A stretch of DNA of 64,000 nt from Luteococcus japonicus (lineage in GTDB: Bacteria > Actinomycetota > Actinomycetes > Propionibacteriales > Propionibacteriaceae). The stretch lies in NCBI RefSeq assembly GCF_003752415.1, contig NZ_RKHG01000001.1:2356001-2420000 (forward strand), written 5' to 3'. Below, one piece after another: positions 50,934-60,730 of the stretch. The notes beneath the pieces are model-generated. The model was not told the DNA's origin. It saw only the letters and a program-made list of their open reading frames with translations, and searched no databases. Each line of letters begins with the position of its first letter. Position 1 is the stretch's first letter. A program made the position numbers and the translations under genes.

Positions 50934-52124
50934 ATGGCCGAGATCTACCGCGCCCCGCTGTTGGGCGACCACGACCGGAACGTCGCCGCCGAGATCAACG
51001 GGATGAAGCGCGAACTGAGTTCCAGGCTGCGAACGCCACGGCGTTGGCACGGTGGGCTGCGTCGCAGCGCCCAAGCACGTGCCGTGCAGGGCTCGAACAC
51101 CATCGAGGGATACACCATCACTCCCGAGGATGCGCTGGCCGCGATGGACGACGAGGAGCCCTTGTCTGCGGACCAGAAGACATGGGCTGAAATCACCGGC
51201 TATCGACGGGTCCTCACCTACGTGATCAACCTCGCCACGGCCCCGGGCTTCACCATTGACGCGCAGACCTTGCGCACCATGCACTTCATGCTGTTGGAGC
51301 ACGACTTCTCCAAGTCGCCTGGCTGCTATCGCACCAGCGAGATCTACGTCCGGTATGACAGGGGAGATCGCACTGTCTACCAAGGGCCCGATCCGGAGCT
51401 CGTGCCCGACCTGATGGAATCCTTGGTTGCTTCTCTGGCGAGCCCAGCGCCGGTCGATCCCATGGTTCGCGCTGCCATGGCCCACCTGAACCTGGTGATG
51501 ATCCACCCCTTCCGCGATGGCAACGGCCGCATGGCTCGGGCACTCCAGACCATGGTGATGGCGCGCGACAAGGTGATCACTCCGGAGTTCTCCAGCATCG
51601 AGGAGTGGTTGGGCAGCAACACCGACGACTACTACCGGATTCTCGCAGCGACCGGACAGGGAGCCTGGCATCCAGAGAATGACGCGACGCTCTGGATCCA
51701 GTTCAACCTGCGAGCCCATCACATGCAGGCCCAGACCTTGCGCCGCCGATTCAGTGAGGCCGAAGTGTTGTGGGGGGAGCTGGACCAGCTGGTCGCCACG
51801 TTCGGGCTGCCGGATCGTGCGGCCGACGTGCTCTTCGACGCCTATCAAGGGCGACGCGTCACACGCGCGAGCCACATGGAAAGATCTGGCGGCATCGATC
51901 CTCGGACAGCCACCAAGGACCTGCAGCGCATGGCCGAGGTCGGGCTGCTCACCGCCCGCGGTGAGACTCGTGCCCGGCATTACGTCAGCGGGCCGACGCT
52001 GGGTGAACTGACCGATCAGATCCGGAGCGGTCGGCAGCCCCTCGGCGACCCCTATCCCGATCTCGAGGCGCGGCTCCGACTGCCCGGGGCAACGGGTGGA
52101 GCCCCCGTGGCCTCCCTGTTCTAG
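50934..52124 (+). CDS. Fic-domain protein (likely AMPylase), self-inhibited
   Basis: 396 aa. The Fic core HPFRDGNGRMAR (191-202) is the full HPFx(D/E)GNGR catalytic motif, and SNTIEG (54-59) fits the inhibitory S/T-x-x-x-E-G/N helix, placed N-terminally as in class II Fic proteins. The C-terminal region (about 300-370, ERSGGIDPRTATKDLQRMAE) looks like a winged helix, so it may bind DNA and control its own promoter. Transfers AMP or another phosphoryl group to a target protein; no separate antitoxin gene is present. Confidence 0.88.
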   Translation: MAEIYRAPLLGDHDRNVAAEINGMKRELSSRLRTPRRWHGGLRRSAQARAVQGSNTIEGYTITPEDALAAMDDEEPLSADQKTWAEITGYRRVLTYVINLATAPGFTIDAQTLRTMHFMLLEHDFSKSPGCYRTSEIYVRYDRGDRTVYQGPDPELVPDLMESLVASLASPAPVDPMVRAAMAHLNLVMIHPFRDGNGRMARALQTMVMARDKVITPEFSSIEEWLGSNTDDYYRILAATGQGAWHPENDATLWIQFNLRAHHMQAQTLRRRFSEAEVLWGELDQLVATFGLPDRAADVLFDAYQGRRVTRASHMERSGGIDPRTATKDLQRMAEVGLLTARGETRARHYVSGPTLGELTDQIRSGRQPLGDPYPDLEARLRLPGATGGAPVASLF

Positions 52125-52545
52125 CCCGGCGCAGCAGCCTCGATTCCCTGTGCATCCCCTGATGGGTGGCGCACTGCGACGAATGGTTGGCTCCCCGTCC
52201 TGTCACTCTGGAGTCCGGTCCATGGAGTCTTGGGGAGGCTCCGCATCGACTCCACGCAAGGAATCGCCATGATCAACCCGTTCGCCCCGTCGCGTGATTC
52301 GCTCGTCCGGGAGCAGCTGCCCGAATGGCTCCGCCTTGGATCACAGCGCGCCGAGTCCTCACTTCAGCAGGCCCCGTGGCCGCCGGTGAAGACCGCCACC
52401 CAGCGCGAGGCGGCGCAGGCTGGCTGGCTGACCCGGGCCGCACCCCCCACTCGGCATTCCGCCAGCGCCTGAACTCACCCCAGCCGCACGAACTGGACCC
52501 CCGAGGCCCAGGTTCGGCGACCCCGCGGGCGCGTGGCGTCCAGAC
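52125..52545. other. 421-bp stretch with at most one small gene
   Basis: Holds one possible 67-codon gene (52269-52472, listed separately). I see no tRNA, strong terminator or repeat in it. Confidence 0.3.
52269..52472 (+). CDS. Possible small protein, unknown
   Basis: 67 aa from ATG 52269, preceded by AAGGAATCGCC, a fair ribosome-binding site. The first part (INPFAPSRDSLVREQLPEWL) could be a real amphipathic helix; the Arg/Ala-rich tail looks less so. No family. Confidence 0.3.
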   Translation: MINPFAPSRDSLVREQLPEWLRLGSQRAESSLQQAPWPPVKTATQREAAQAGWLTRAAPPTRHSASA

Positions 52546-53835
52546 ATGGACACCGCCACGACGGTTCTGTTCAACCCGATCGGGCTGAACCTGGCCGAAG
52601 TCACCCGCATGGTGGAGGTGGCACGCGCCCTTCGCAACCACTCCGGCATGCGCCCCGTCTTCCTGGTGCACGACAAGGGCTTCGACCACCTCGTCACCCA
52701 GGCCGGCTTCACGCGCCTTCCCGGCGCCACACCGTTCACCGACGAGCAGGCCCGTCAGGTGGTTGCCTTCGACCAGGGCCGCACACTGCGCCACCCGTTC
52801 ACCCTCGAGCGGGTGCGCGAACGCGTCGCGGTGGAGCGCGCCGCCATTCGGGATCTCGGGGCAGCGGCCGTCGTGCACGGCACCAACCCCACCACGCCCA
52901 TCTCCGCCCGCGCCGAGGGCGTCCCACTCTTCTATCCGGTGCCATACGCCCTCAGCGCCGCGCACCTCGCCTCGGGCCGCGGCCTGCCGATCCTGCCACC
53001 CCACGGCCCCGGAAGGCTGCTGAACAAGGGACTCGCCAGCCTCGCCGCCCGCCTCGTCGGCGGCGCGCCACTGCTCCCGTCATCCTTCCAGCGCGTCGGC
53101 CGGGAGAACGACGTGCGGATGCGCAGCCTGGGTGACCTGCTCGGCGCGGACCACGTCCTGCTCACCGCCATGCCCGACGAGGTGGGCAGCTCCCCACTGC
53201 CCGCGGGGCGCCATCGCGTCGGCCCGGTCTTCGCCAGGCTGGACGCCCCGATGCCCGGCATCGTCGACGAACTGGTGGCCGGCGAACGCCGCGTCGTCTA
53301 CTGCGCCTTCGGATCCTCCGGGAGCCCAGAGCTGGCGCGCCATGCCCTGCGCGCCCTGGCCGAGGCGCCCGTCGAGGTGATCGCACCGCTGCGCCAGTAC
53401 CTCACGCCCGAGGAGGAGTCCCGGCTCCCCGGAAACATCCACGTCACGGATCTCGTCCCCGCGCACCGCCTCGAAGGGCTGGTGGACGCCGCAGTGCTGC
53501 ACGGTGGGCAGGGGACCGTGCAGACCGCCTGCGCCACCGGAATCCCCTTCATCGGGATGGGGCTCAGCGCCGAACAGCGGTGGAATGTGGACGTCTGGGC
53601 CCGTCGCGGCAATGCAATCGCCCTGTCCCCGCGGGCACTGCGCGGCGACGCCCGGCGCTTCCGCGACGCCCTGTGTCGCCTGCTGGGGGATCCCGGGATC
53701 CTGCAGGCCGCCAGACAGGTTGCCCGCGAGCACGAGGGTGTCGACGGGGCCGCCGAGTGTGCCCGGATCATTGCCGATGAAGTTGGAAGAAGTAGGGTTC
53801 CAACCCGCGGGCGTCCATCAACCCCAACAGCGTGA
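52546..53835 (+). CDS. GT1-family glycosyltransferase (MGT-like), second in window
   Basis: 429 aa. The N-terminus VLFNPIGLNLAEVTRMVEVA differs from the enzyme at 3920. The donor-binding half has VVYCAFGSSGSPELARH and AAVLHGGQGTVQTACATGIP, with IGMGLSAEQRWNVDVWARRG, the UDP-sugar-binding pattern of GT1/GT28. It probably glycosylates a small molecule or lipid. Its 3' end overlaps the convergent GXWXG gene by 68 bp, so its last 20 residues may be dispensable. No ribosome-binding site is obvious. Confidence 0.8.
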   Translation: MDTATTVLFNPIGLNLAEVTRMVEVARALRNHSGMRPVFLVHDKGFDHLVTQAGFTRLPGATPFTDEQARQVVAFDQGRTLRHPFTLERVRERVAVERAAIRDLGAAAVVHGTNPTTPISARAEGVPLFYPVPYALSAAHLASGRGLPILPPHGPGRLLNKGLASLAARLVGGAPLLPSSFQRVGRENDVRMRSLGDLLGADHVLLTAMPDEVGSSPLPAGRHRVGPVFARLDAPMPGIVDELVAGERRVVYCAFGSSGSPELARHALRALAEAPVEVIAPLRQYLTPEEESRLPGNIHVTDLVPAHRLEGLVDAAVLHGGQGTVQTACATGIPFIGMGLSAEQRWNVDVWARRGNAIALSPRALRGDARRFRDALCRLLGDPGILQAARQVAREHEGVDGAAECARIIADEVGRSRVPTRGRPSTPTA

Positions 53836-54271
53836 CCTCGTCCAGACGCCGGAAGTGGTCGATGATCGGCAGCGCGTCGTAGACCATCGCCGCACTCACC
53901 ATTCCCCGGTGCTCGACGCGGCGCAGCCGCGCTCCCGGACGACGGGTGGTGGCCACCCGTAACAGGCCCCGCCGTGACAATGACTCCGCGACGCGGCCCA
54001 CAGCACCGCTGGTGAGCACCCCGGCGTGCGGCAGCAACCGTGCGGGCAGCCATGCCGGGTCCACCAGGAACTCTCCCCGGGAATCGGCGAAGACCAGCGG
54101 ATGCACCGTCTCCTGGTCCTCGAAGCGCTTTCCCTTCCAGCCCAAGGTTTCCAGCAGCCCGTCGAGCCGGTGCCCGGTGGGCAGGCCACTACCTGCCCAG
54201 CTACCGATCATCTCGTCGTTTCGTACCGCGGGAAGCTGGTCGAAGCGTTCCAGAGCCTGCTTGGTGTCCAT
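53768..54271 (-). CDS. GXWXG/DUF4334 family protein
   Basis: 167 aa. N-terminal GXWXG segment: MIGSWAGSGLPTGHRLDGLL; C-terminal DUF4334: LRRVEHRGMVSAAMVYDALP, then PIIDHFRRLDEVTLLGLMDA. This pairing is standard for the family, whose role is unknown (a lipocalin-like fold is likely). ATG 54271 follows GGATGGAGGGC. Convergent with the glycosyltransferase. Confidence 0.85.
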   Translation of the reverse strand: MDTKQALERFDQLPAVRNDEMIGSWAGSGLPTGHRLDGLLETLGWKGKRFEDQETVHPLVFADSRGEFLVDPAWLPARLLPHAGVLTSGAVGRVAESLSRRGLLRVATTRRPGARLRRVEHRGMVSAAMVYDALPIIDHFRRLDEVTLLGLMDARGLEPYFFQLHRQ

Positions 54272-54451
54272 GCCCTCCATCCTGCCTCCCACGAGAATCC
54301 GCCACGGGGTGGACCCCGGGCCGCCTCTCCCCTCGGGCCCACAGCCCGCAGGCCAATCTGGAGGTTGATTCCCGGATTGCCGCAAAATTCACCACCGACG
54401 GCCATAGTGTGGACGCAGCCCTGTGCAGGATTTCCTATCTGAGGAGAGCCC

Positions 54452-56431
54452 GTGAGCCACCCAGAGCCCCGCTCCCGTTCCCGCAAGCGCGCCGTGCAGA
54501 AGGCACAACGGGAGGCGGCCCGGGCGGAGAAGCGGCGTTCCCACCCGCGTCGTCGCCCCTCGAGCACCTTCCTGCGGGAGGTGAACTACCCGCACAGCAT
54601 CCACCCGGCCCTCGTCCCGGGCGTCTCCGTCGAGGACCAGAGGATTCGTTATGGCGTGGACAAGGCGATCCTGGGCGTGGTCGGCGCACTGATCATCGGC
54701 TTCGTCGCATGGGGCCTGGCCGCACCGCAGCAGGTCTTCGACACCTCCACCGCAACCCTCCAGTGGGTGATGCGCAATCTGGGCTGGGCCTTCAACGTCC
54801 TGGCCATCGGAATGATCCTCTTCCTGCTGGTGATTGCCTTCTCCCGCTTCGGGAAGATCACCCTTGGCCTCGACGGCGAGAAGCCCGAGTATTCAACAGG
54901 CTCGTGGGCGGCGATGCTCTTCGGCGCAGGAATCGGCATCGGCATCATCTTCTTCGGCCCCTACGAGCCGCTCACCTACTACCTCAGTCCACGTCCTGGT
55001 GCGCACTACGACGCCAACACGGCGCAGGCCGTCAAGGGAGCCATCGCGCAGGCGGCACTGCACTGGGGGCTCAATGCCTGGGCCATCTACGCCATCGTCG
55101 GGCTCGCCGTGGCCTATGTCTCCTACCGGCGCGGCAAGGTGCCGCTGATGAGCGCCGTGGTCACTTCCCTGTGGGGCGGCCGTACGGACTCGCCGGTGGC
55201 CCGCCTCATCGATGCGCTGGCCATCATCGCGACGCTCTTCGGCACCGCCGCCACGCTGGGCATCGGTTCCTTGCAGATCGCGCGCGGCGTGGAGGTCGTC
55301 GCGGGGCTCGGGCCCACCGGAAACCGGCTGGCCCTGGGGATCATCGGAGTGCTGACCATTGCGACGATCGCCTCGGCCGTCTCCGGCGTCGCCAAGGGCA
55401 TCCGCTGGCTCAGCAACATCAACATGGTGATGGCGCTCGGGCTGGCCTTGTTCTTCTTCGTCGCGGGTCCCACGGCCTTCCTGATGAACATGGTCCCGGC
55501 CGCCATCGTCGACTACTTCGGGCACATGCCGGACATGCTCAGCGCCAACATGTCCGAGGGGCCGGAGATGGAGACCTTCCTGTCGGCCTGGACCACCTTC
55601 TACTGGGCGTGGTGGGTGAGCTGGGCACCCTTCGTCGGCGTCTTCACCGCGAAGATCTCCCGCGGGCGCACCATCCGGCAGTTCGTGCTGGGGGTGCTGC
55701 TGATCCCCTCGTCGATCATCGTGTTGGCCTTCGCAATCCTGGGCGGTACGGCCATCTTCCTGCAACGCAAGGCCGAAGCGGCCGGGGACGCCGCGCACAT
55801 GATCGCGCCCGACGGCACTGCGGCCTCGCTGCCACTGCCCGCCGAGATCTTCTACACCGTGGTGGACCAGCTACCGGGTGGCGGTGTGGTGTCCGCCCTG
55901 GTGATCGTGATGCTGGGCGTCTTCTTCGTGACCACCTCGGACTCGGCGTCGCTGGTCAACTCGCAGCTGGCGCAGAAGGGCAATCCGGAACCCAACAAGC
56001 TGATCACGGCCTTCTTCGCCATCTGCATGGCCGGCATTGCCGTCGTCATCCTGCTCTTCGGTGGCCGAAATGCCCTGCAGGGCTTGCAGAACCTGGTGGT
56101 GATCACGGCCCTGCCCTTTGCCCTGGTGCTGGTCCTGATGGCCGTCGCGCTGGTCAAGCTGCTGCGCAATGACCCGCAGGCCATCCGTGAGCACTACCAG
56201 GAGAAGGCCATCCAGAAGGCCGTGAAGCACGGCGTCACCGAGTACGGCGACAACTTCGCCCTGGCCGTCGAGCCCACCGACGAGGCCGACGAGCGCGCCA
56301 CCGGCGGTGACTTCGACTCCACCGCCCCAGAGGTCACCGAGTGGTACACCCGCACCGACGAGGACGGCAACCCCGTGGAGTACGACTACGGCAAGGGCGA
56401 ATATGTGGAGAAGGACACGCTCGACGGCTGA
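54452..56431 (+). CDS. BCCT-family betaine/carnitine/choline transporter
   Basis: 659 aa, 12 helices. The Trp-rich BCCT signature is clear (TFYWAWWVSWAPFVGVFTAK), as are helix 3 GIGIGIIFFGPYEPLTYY and the start of the core VDKAILGVVGALI. A basic 40-residue N-terminal tail and an acidic 80-residue C-terminal tail may be osmosensory, as in Corynebacterium BetP (family knowledge). Imports quaternary amines such as glycine betaine, with Na+ or H+. GTG 54452 follows GAGGAGAG. Confidence 0.9.
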   Translation: MSHPEPRSRSRKRAVQKAQREAARAEKRRSHPRRRPSSTFLREVNYPHSIHPALVPGVSVEDQRIRYGVDKAILGVVGALIIGFVAWGLAAPQQVFDTSTATLQWVMRNLGWAFNVLAIGMILFLLVIAFSRFGKITLGLDGEKPEYSTGSWAAMLFGAGIGIGIIFFGPYEPLTYYLSPRPGAHYDANTAQAVKGAIAQAALHWGLNAWAIYAIVGLAVAYVSYRRGKVPLMSAVVTSLWGGRTDSPVARLIDALAIIATLFGTAATLGIGSLQIARGVEVVAGLGPTGNRLALGIIGVLTIATIASAVSGVAKGIRWLSNINMVMALGLALFFFVAGPTAFLMNMVPAAIVDYFGHMPDMLSANMSEGPEMETFLSAWTTFYWAWWVSWAPFVGVFTAKISRGRTIRQFVLGVLLIPSSIIVLAFAILGGTAIFLQRKAEAAGDAAHMIAPDGTAASLPLPAEIFYTVVDQLPGGGVVSALVIVMLGVFFVTTSDSASLVNSQLAQKGNPEPNKLITAFFAICMAGIAVVILLFGGRNALQGLQNLVVITALPFALVLVLMAVALVKLLRNDPQAIREHYQEKAIQKAVKHGVTEYGDNFALAVEPTDEADERATGGDFDSTAPEVTEWYTRTDEDGNPVEYDYGKGEYVEKDTLDG

Positions 56432-56432
56432 T

Positions 56433-56453
56433 CCGCCGCTTTCTGGGCGGCGG
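56433..56453 (+). terminator. Terminator-like hairpin after the BCCT gene
   Basis: CCGCCG and CGGCGG arms flank CTTTCTGGG directly after the BCCT stop. Confidence 0.5.
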
Positions 56454-56515
56454 TCGAGGGGGTCGCGCCGATGGTCGGTTTGCGTCAGGGGCGCTGAGGG
56501 CGCAAAGTCGAGATC

Positions 56516-59500
56516 ATGTCCGCGAAGCAATACCCCAGCTGGGTCCTCGATCTGACCGACGAGGAGCTCCGCTGGACCTTCGGCGCCCCCACCTTCTTCC
56601 GGGGCTCCGACTACGCCAAACAGAAGCGGGTTGGCCACGTCACCGTCGCCGGCGACCGGATCGTCACCGCACAGGTGCGCGGCAGCGAACACGGCGCCTA
56701 CTACACCTCGCTCGCCTGGGACGGAAGCCAGGTCAGCAATACCTGCACCTGCCCGGTGCGCCGGGACTGCAAGCACGGCGTCGCGCTGGTCCTGCACCTG
56801 CGCGAGGCCGCGTCCCGGCAGCGGATGCCCAAATGGCAGCGGGATCTGGCGCTCGTCCTCGGGTCCGACGAGGACTCCGCCTTCTCCGCGGGAACCCCAC
56901 TCGCCATCCAGTACACGCTCCTGCTGCACGACGTCGAACTACGCCCCATGTACTGGGGTGCACGCAATACCTGGGTCCGCGGGCAGGCAACCTGGGACGA
57001 GATGACGCGCGCCCGCAATGCCGGCCATGATCCGGCGCACCGGCAGGCTTTGGCCCGGCTGCACGCCGCCGCCCAGGAGAGCCACACGAACCGCTGGGGT
57101 TTCGGGCCGCGCGGCGGGCACCTGCTGGTCTCGGAGTTGGGGCACGAGGGCTGGCGGTTGATCCAGGAGGCCCAGTCCGTCGGGGTGGAGTTCATTCCCG
57201 CCAAGGAATCGCGGACCGTCACCTTCCGCGGCCCGGAGCTGGAGCTCACCGCGGAACTGACCAGCTCCGACGACGGCGGGCTCAACGTGCAGCGCGTGCT
57301 CACGCTCGACGGGGAAGCCGTCACCCCGGTGAACCTGCTCGGCATGCCCCCGCACGGCGCGATGTTGCCCGCAGAGAAGGGGGACCGGATCGTCGTCGGC
57401 TTCAGCCGGCCCCTGGACGAGTCGGCCAGGGCACTGGCCCAGCTGCCGTCGGTCCAGATCCCGGCCCCCGACGTGGGGCAGTTCGCGCTGGAATACCTGC
57501 CACGGCTGAAGCGCGTCGCTCCGGTCCGTCAGCCCGAGGGCTTGACTCTTCCCACCGTCGGCACCCCCGAGTTGCTGGTGACCGTGGAGCAGACGCCCAC
57601 CGAGACCGGAATCACCGGGACGGTGGAGATCGGCTTCCGGTACGGCTACGAGGGGAGCACAGCCAAGCCCGTCGACATCACGACGCGAGGCGGGCGAAGC
57701 TTCGCGGGCCGAGACATGGTGGCCGAACAGGAGCTTCGTCCCGTGGTGGAAGAGCTGCTCGGTGGGCCAGCCCCCAAGGTGCTCCCGGCCACGGTGCTCC
57801 GTGAGGGGCGGGCTTTTCTCGAGCTCTGGCCGCGGCTTGATGATCTTGCAGAACGTGATGATGTGATCTTGGTCATCACGGAGGGGACCCGCGGCTACCA
57901 GCAGCTGGAGGAGGCCCCTCAGATCTCGCTGAGGGTAAATGAAAAGGCTGACTGGGACTGGTTTGATCTTGAGGTGAGCGTCACGGTGGGCGAGGTGAAG
58001 GCGCCGCTCCCGGACCTGCTGCGGGCCATCAGCGCGGGTGATGACCACCTCATCCTGGACAACGGGGACTGGTTCAGTCTGGACCATCCGGAACTGCAAC
58101 GGCTGCGGGACCTGCTGGCCGAGGCACGTCTGCTCACGGACCCGGACAGTGACGGTTCGGTGATCCGGCTCCGCCCGGAGAATGCCGGCTGGTGGGAGGA
58201 GCTCGTCGAACTGGGCGTCGTCGCGCGGGACAGCGAGGCGTGGAACCGGGTGACGACGCGACTGCTGCAGGCCACCGGCGCGCCGGAGATCGAGGCACCG
58301 AGCAGCCTCCGGGCAGACCTGCGTGGTTACCAGCTGACGGGGCTGCGCTGGATGGACTTCCTGCGTAGCGTCGGGCTGGGCGGCATCTTGGCCGATGACA
58401 TGGGTCTCGGCAAGACCCTGCAGGCACTGGCGCTGATCTGCTCCCTCCAGGAGCGCGACCTGCTGACCGGCCCCGTGCTGGTGGTGGCGCCCTCCAGCGT
58501 CGTCGGGGCCTGGGCGGAGCAGGCGGTCCGCTTCACTCCGGACCTCACGGTGACCACGCTGTCCGAGACCTCCCGCAAGCGCGGCAGCACCGTGCAGGAG
58601 GCCATCGACGGGGCACAGCTCGTGTTGGCCAGTTATGCCGTCGCCCGGCTGGACGTCGAACAGTTCGAGCAGACCCACTGGCAGCTGGTGCTCCTCGACG
58701 AGGCGCAGTTCGTCAAGAACAGGCAGTCCCGCACCTATCAGGCGGTGCGTCGAATCCCTGCTGGGGCACGCTTTGTGCTGTCCGGCACACCGTTGGAGAA
58801 CAACCTGATGGACCTGTGGTCCATGCTCTCCCTCACCACGCCCGGTCTCTTCCCGGACCCGCGGGTCTTCACCGAGACCTACCGCAAGCCCATTGAGGAG
58901 GGCGACGACGAGGCGGGCGCGATGCTGGCCCAGTTGCTGCGCCGGATCAAGCCGGTGCTCTTGCGCCGCACCAAGGAACTCGTCGCCCCGGAGTTGCCTC
59001 CGCGTCAGGAGCAGGTGGTTCCGGTGGAGCTCAATGCGGCCCACCGTCGCGTCTATGACCGGCACCTGAACCGGGAACGCCAGCGGGTGATGGGGCTGGT
59101 GGGGGATCTGCAGAAGAACCGGATCACCATCCTGCGGTCGCTGACCCTGCTGCGCCAGCTGAGCCTGTCGCCGGGGCTGGTGGAGGCCGAGCATGCCGAC
59201 ATCGCCGCCAGCAAGATCGACGTCCTGCTGGAGTTGCTGGCCGATGTGGTGGCTGGCGGCCACCGCGCCCTGGTCTTCAGTCAGTTCACGAGCTTCCTCG
59301 GGCTGGTCAAGGAGCGGTTGAACGCCGAGGGGATCGAGACGGTCTACCTCGACGGGCGCACCCGCAATCGTCAGGCCCGCGTCGACGAGTTCCGGCAGGG
59401 GAGTGCCCCGGCCTTCCTGATCAGCCTGAAGGCGGGCGGTTTCGGGCTGACGCTGACCGAGGCGGACTATGTCTTCGTGCTGGATCCGTGGTGGAATCCG

Positions 59501-59716
59501 GCCGCCGAGGCCCAAGCCGTGGACCGGGCGCACCGCATCGGCCAGGACAAGCCGGTGATGGTCTACCGGCTGGTGGCCAGCAACACCATCGAGGCGAAGG
59601 TGGTGGCGCTGCAGGAACGCAAGCGCGAGTTGTTCAACCAGGTGGTGGATGCCGGCGACGGTGCGGTGGCCGGTGCGCTGAGCGCCGACGACATCCGTGG
59701 CCTGCTGGACATGTGA
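56516..59716 (+). CDS. SWIM zinc-finger SNF2-family DNA-dependent ATPase
   Basis: 1066 aa. The SWIM zinc finger CTCPVRRDCKHGVALVL lies near residues 76-92. A middle region of unknown fold is followed by the SNF2 motor: DDMGLGKTLQALAL (Walker A), VLLDEAQFVKN (DEAQ), SGTPLENNLMDLWSML, LVFSQFTSFLGLV, SLKAGGFGLTLTEAD and DRAHRIGQDKPVMVYRL. Bacterial SWIM-SNF2 proteins resemble RapA/HepA and remodel protein-DNA or RNA-polymerase complexes. A single-gene unit of housekeeping character with no defence gene beside it. Confidence 0.92.
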   Translation: MSAKQYPSWVLDLTDEELRWTFGAPTFFRGSDYAKQKRVGHVTVAGDRIVTAQVRGSEHGAYYTSLAWDGSQVSNTCTCPVRRDCKHGVALVLHLREAASRQRMPKWQRDLALVLGSDEDSAFSAGTPLAIQYTLLLHDVELRPMYWGARNTWVRGQATWDEMTRARNAGHDPAHRQALARLHAAAQESHTNRWGFGPRGGHLLVSELGHEGWRLIQEAQSVGVEFIPAKESRTVTFRGPELELTAELTSSDDGGLNVQRVLTLDGEAVTPVNLLGMPPHGAMLPAEKGDRIVVGFSRPLDESARALAQLPSVQIPAPDVGQFALEYLPRLKRVAPVRQPEGLTLPTVGTPELLVTVEQTPTETGITGTVEIGFRYGYEGSTAKPVDITTRGGRSFAGRDMVAEQELRPVVEELLGGPAPKVLPATVLREGRAFLELWPRLDDLAERDDVILVITEGTRGYQQLEEAPQISLRVNEKADWDWFDLEVSVTVGEVKAPLPDLLRAISAGDDHLILDNGDWFSLDHPELQRLRDLLAEARLLTDPDSDGSVIRLRPENAGWWEELVELGVVARDSEAWNRVTTRLLQATGAPEIEAPSSLRADLRGYQLTGLRWMDFLRSVGLGGILADDMGLGKTLQALALICSLQERDLLTGPVLVVAPSSVVGAWAEQAVRFTPDLTVTTLSETSRKRGSTVQEAIDGAQLVLASYAVARLDVEQFEQTHWQLVLLDEAQFVKNRQSRTYQAVRRIPAGARFVLSGTPLENNLMDLWSMLSLTTPGLFPDPRVFTETYRKPIEEGDDEAGAMLAQLLRRIKPVLLRRTKELVAPELPPRQEQVVPVELNAAHRRVYDRHLNRERQRVMGLVGDLQKNRITILRSLTLLRQLSLSPGLVEAEHADIAASKIDVLLELLADVVAGGHRALVFSQFTSFLGLVKERLNAEGIETVYLDGRTRNRQARVDEFRQGSAPAFLISLKAGGFGLTLTEADYVFVLDPWWNPAAEAQAVDRAHRIGQDKPVMVYRLVASNTIEAKVVALQERKRELFNQVVDAGDGAVAGALSADDIRGLLDM

Positions 59717-59725
59717 GGCCTCGTC

Positions 59726-60730
59726 TCAGCGGGTGACGACGGAGGCCAGTTGTCCCACCTCCACGGTGCGGCTGGCGCTGCGTTCCATGGTGACCAGTCC
59801 GGCTTGTCCGAGGGCGGCCCACTCGACGGCCCAGATGTTGGTGGCGGTCACGTCGTAGGTGCCGGCGGTGAGCCAGGTGTGGCCGCAGTCCGGGGATTCG
59901 GCCATCGGCTCCGCGTAGGCGGGCCGCGGGGTGGCGGTCTTGCAGCTCAGCGTGGTGCCGTCGCCGAGGCTGATCTCGGTGCGGACCAGGTGGGCGGTGA
60001 GGGTGATGGGTATTCCTTGCTGGGTGGTGGATGCGTCGATCTGCGCCGGGGTGTTCGTCCAGATCCAGACGGGCAGTCCGACGGCGAGCATCTTCCACTC
60101 GTTGACGTCCGGTTCGGGGCCCAGGTGGGGCTCTGGGGTGGGGAGTTGCAGGGTGGCGACGGCGGCGTTGACAAGGGCAGCGACGTCGATGACAGGGGCC
60201 GGTGGGGGCGCGGGGGCTGCTCCGCCCGCGGGTGCCGGTTGGCCAGGTGCTGCGGCCGGTGCGGCGGGGTTGGGTGCGGCGGCCGGCGGAGGAGCCGCGA
60301 CGTTGAACTCTTCGAAGCCACACGGGTTGGTTGCCGTGGCAACACAGGCGCCGACGATCCGCTGCTCCGCCGAGTACGACTGCAGCCGCTGGGGAAGAGG
60401 GACCACCGTCGGGAGACCCCCTCCGGATGTCGCCCGCGAGCCATTGCCGGCCCGCGATCCACTTCCGCCCCCGACGAAGGGGTTGGTCGCCGGTCCGGGG
60501 ATGTAGTTGTGGATGCTTGGCCCCCTTCGTGGGTGCACGGACCGTGACCGACGCGTGACGGATACTGTCCTGGTCGCACTCACTTGGGCCTTTCCGTTTC
60601 CCGTCTGCACACGTGTGCCGAATCGGGTTTGGGACCTGGAGTCTGGTGGGGTCTCTGTCTTCGCTGGGTAGAAATTTAGTGACGCTGCGATTGGGAGAAG
60701 TAGAGCGGCAGAAATCAAGGTATGGGGCAT
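59726..60730 (-). CDS. Exported Ala/Pro-rich protein, unknown
   Basis: 334 aa. The N-terminal signal-like segment (HTLISAALLLPIAASLNF) is followed by a basic Ser/Arg-rich region, then a Pro/Ala linker (about 145-185) that suggests cell-wall crossing. The C-terminal domain reads CGHTWLTAGTYDVTATNIWA, similar to PKD-type beta domains in its G-x-Y-x-V-T edge. It overlaps the upstream lipoprotein gene by 16 bp and is co-transcribed with it. Function unknown. Confidence 0.7.
   Translation of the reverse strand: MPHTLISAALLLPIAASLNFYPAKTETPPDSRSQTRFGTRVQTGNGKAQVSATRTVSVTRRSRSVHPRRGPSIHNYIPGPATNPFVGGGSGSRAGNGSRATSGGGLPTVVPLPQRLQSYSAEQRIVGACVATATNPCGFEEFNVAAPPPAAAPNPAAPAAAPGQPAPAGGAAPAPPPAPVIDVAALVNAAVATLQLPTPEPHLGPEPDVNEWKMLAVGLPVWIWTNTPAQIDASTTQQGIPITLTAHLVRTEISLGDGTTLSCKTATPRPAYAEPMAESPDCGHTWLTAGTYDVTATNIWAVEWAALGQAGLVTMERSASRTVEVGQLASVVTR

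Noticed and set aside
56939-59533. Minus-strand open frame of 864 codons opposite the SNF2 gene
   Set aside because: Antisense shadow of a gene with complete SNF2 motifs.
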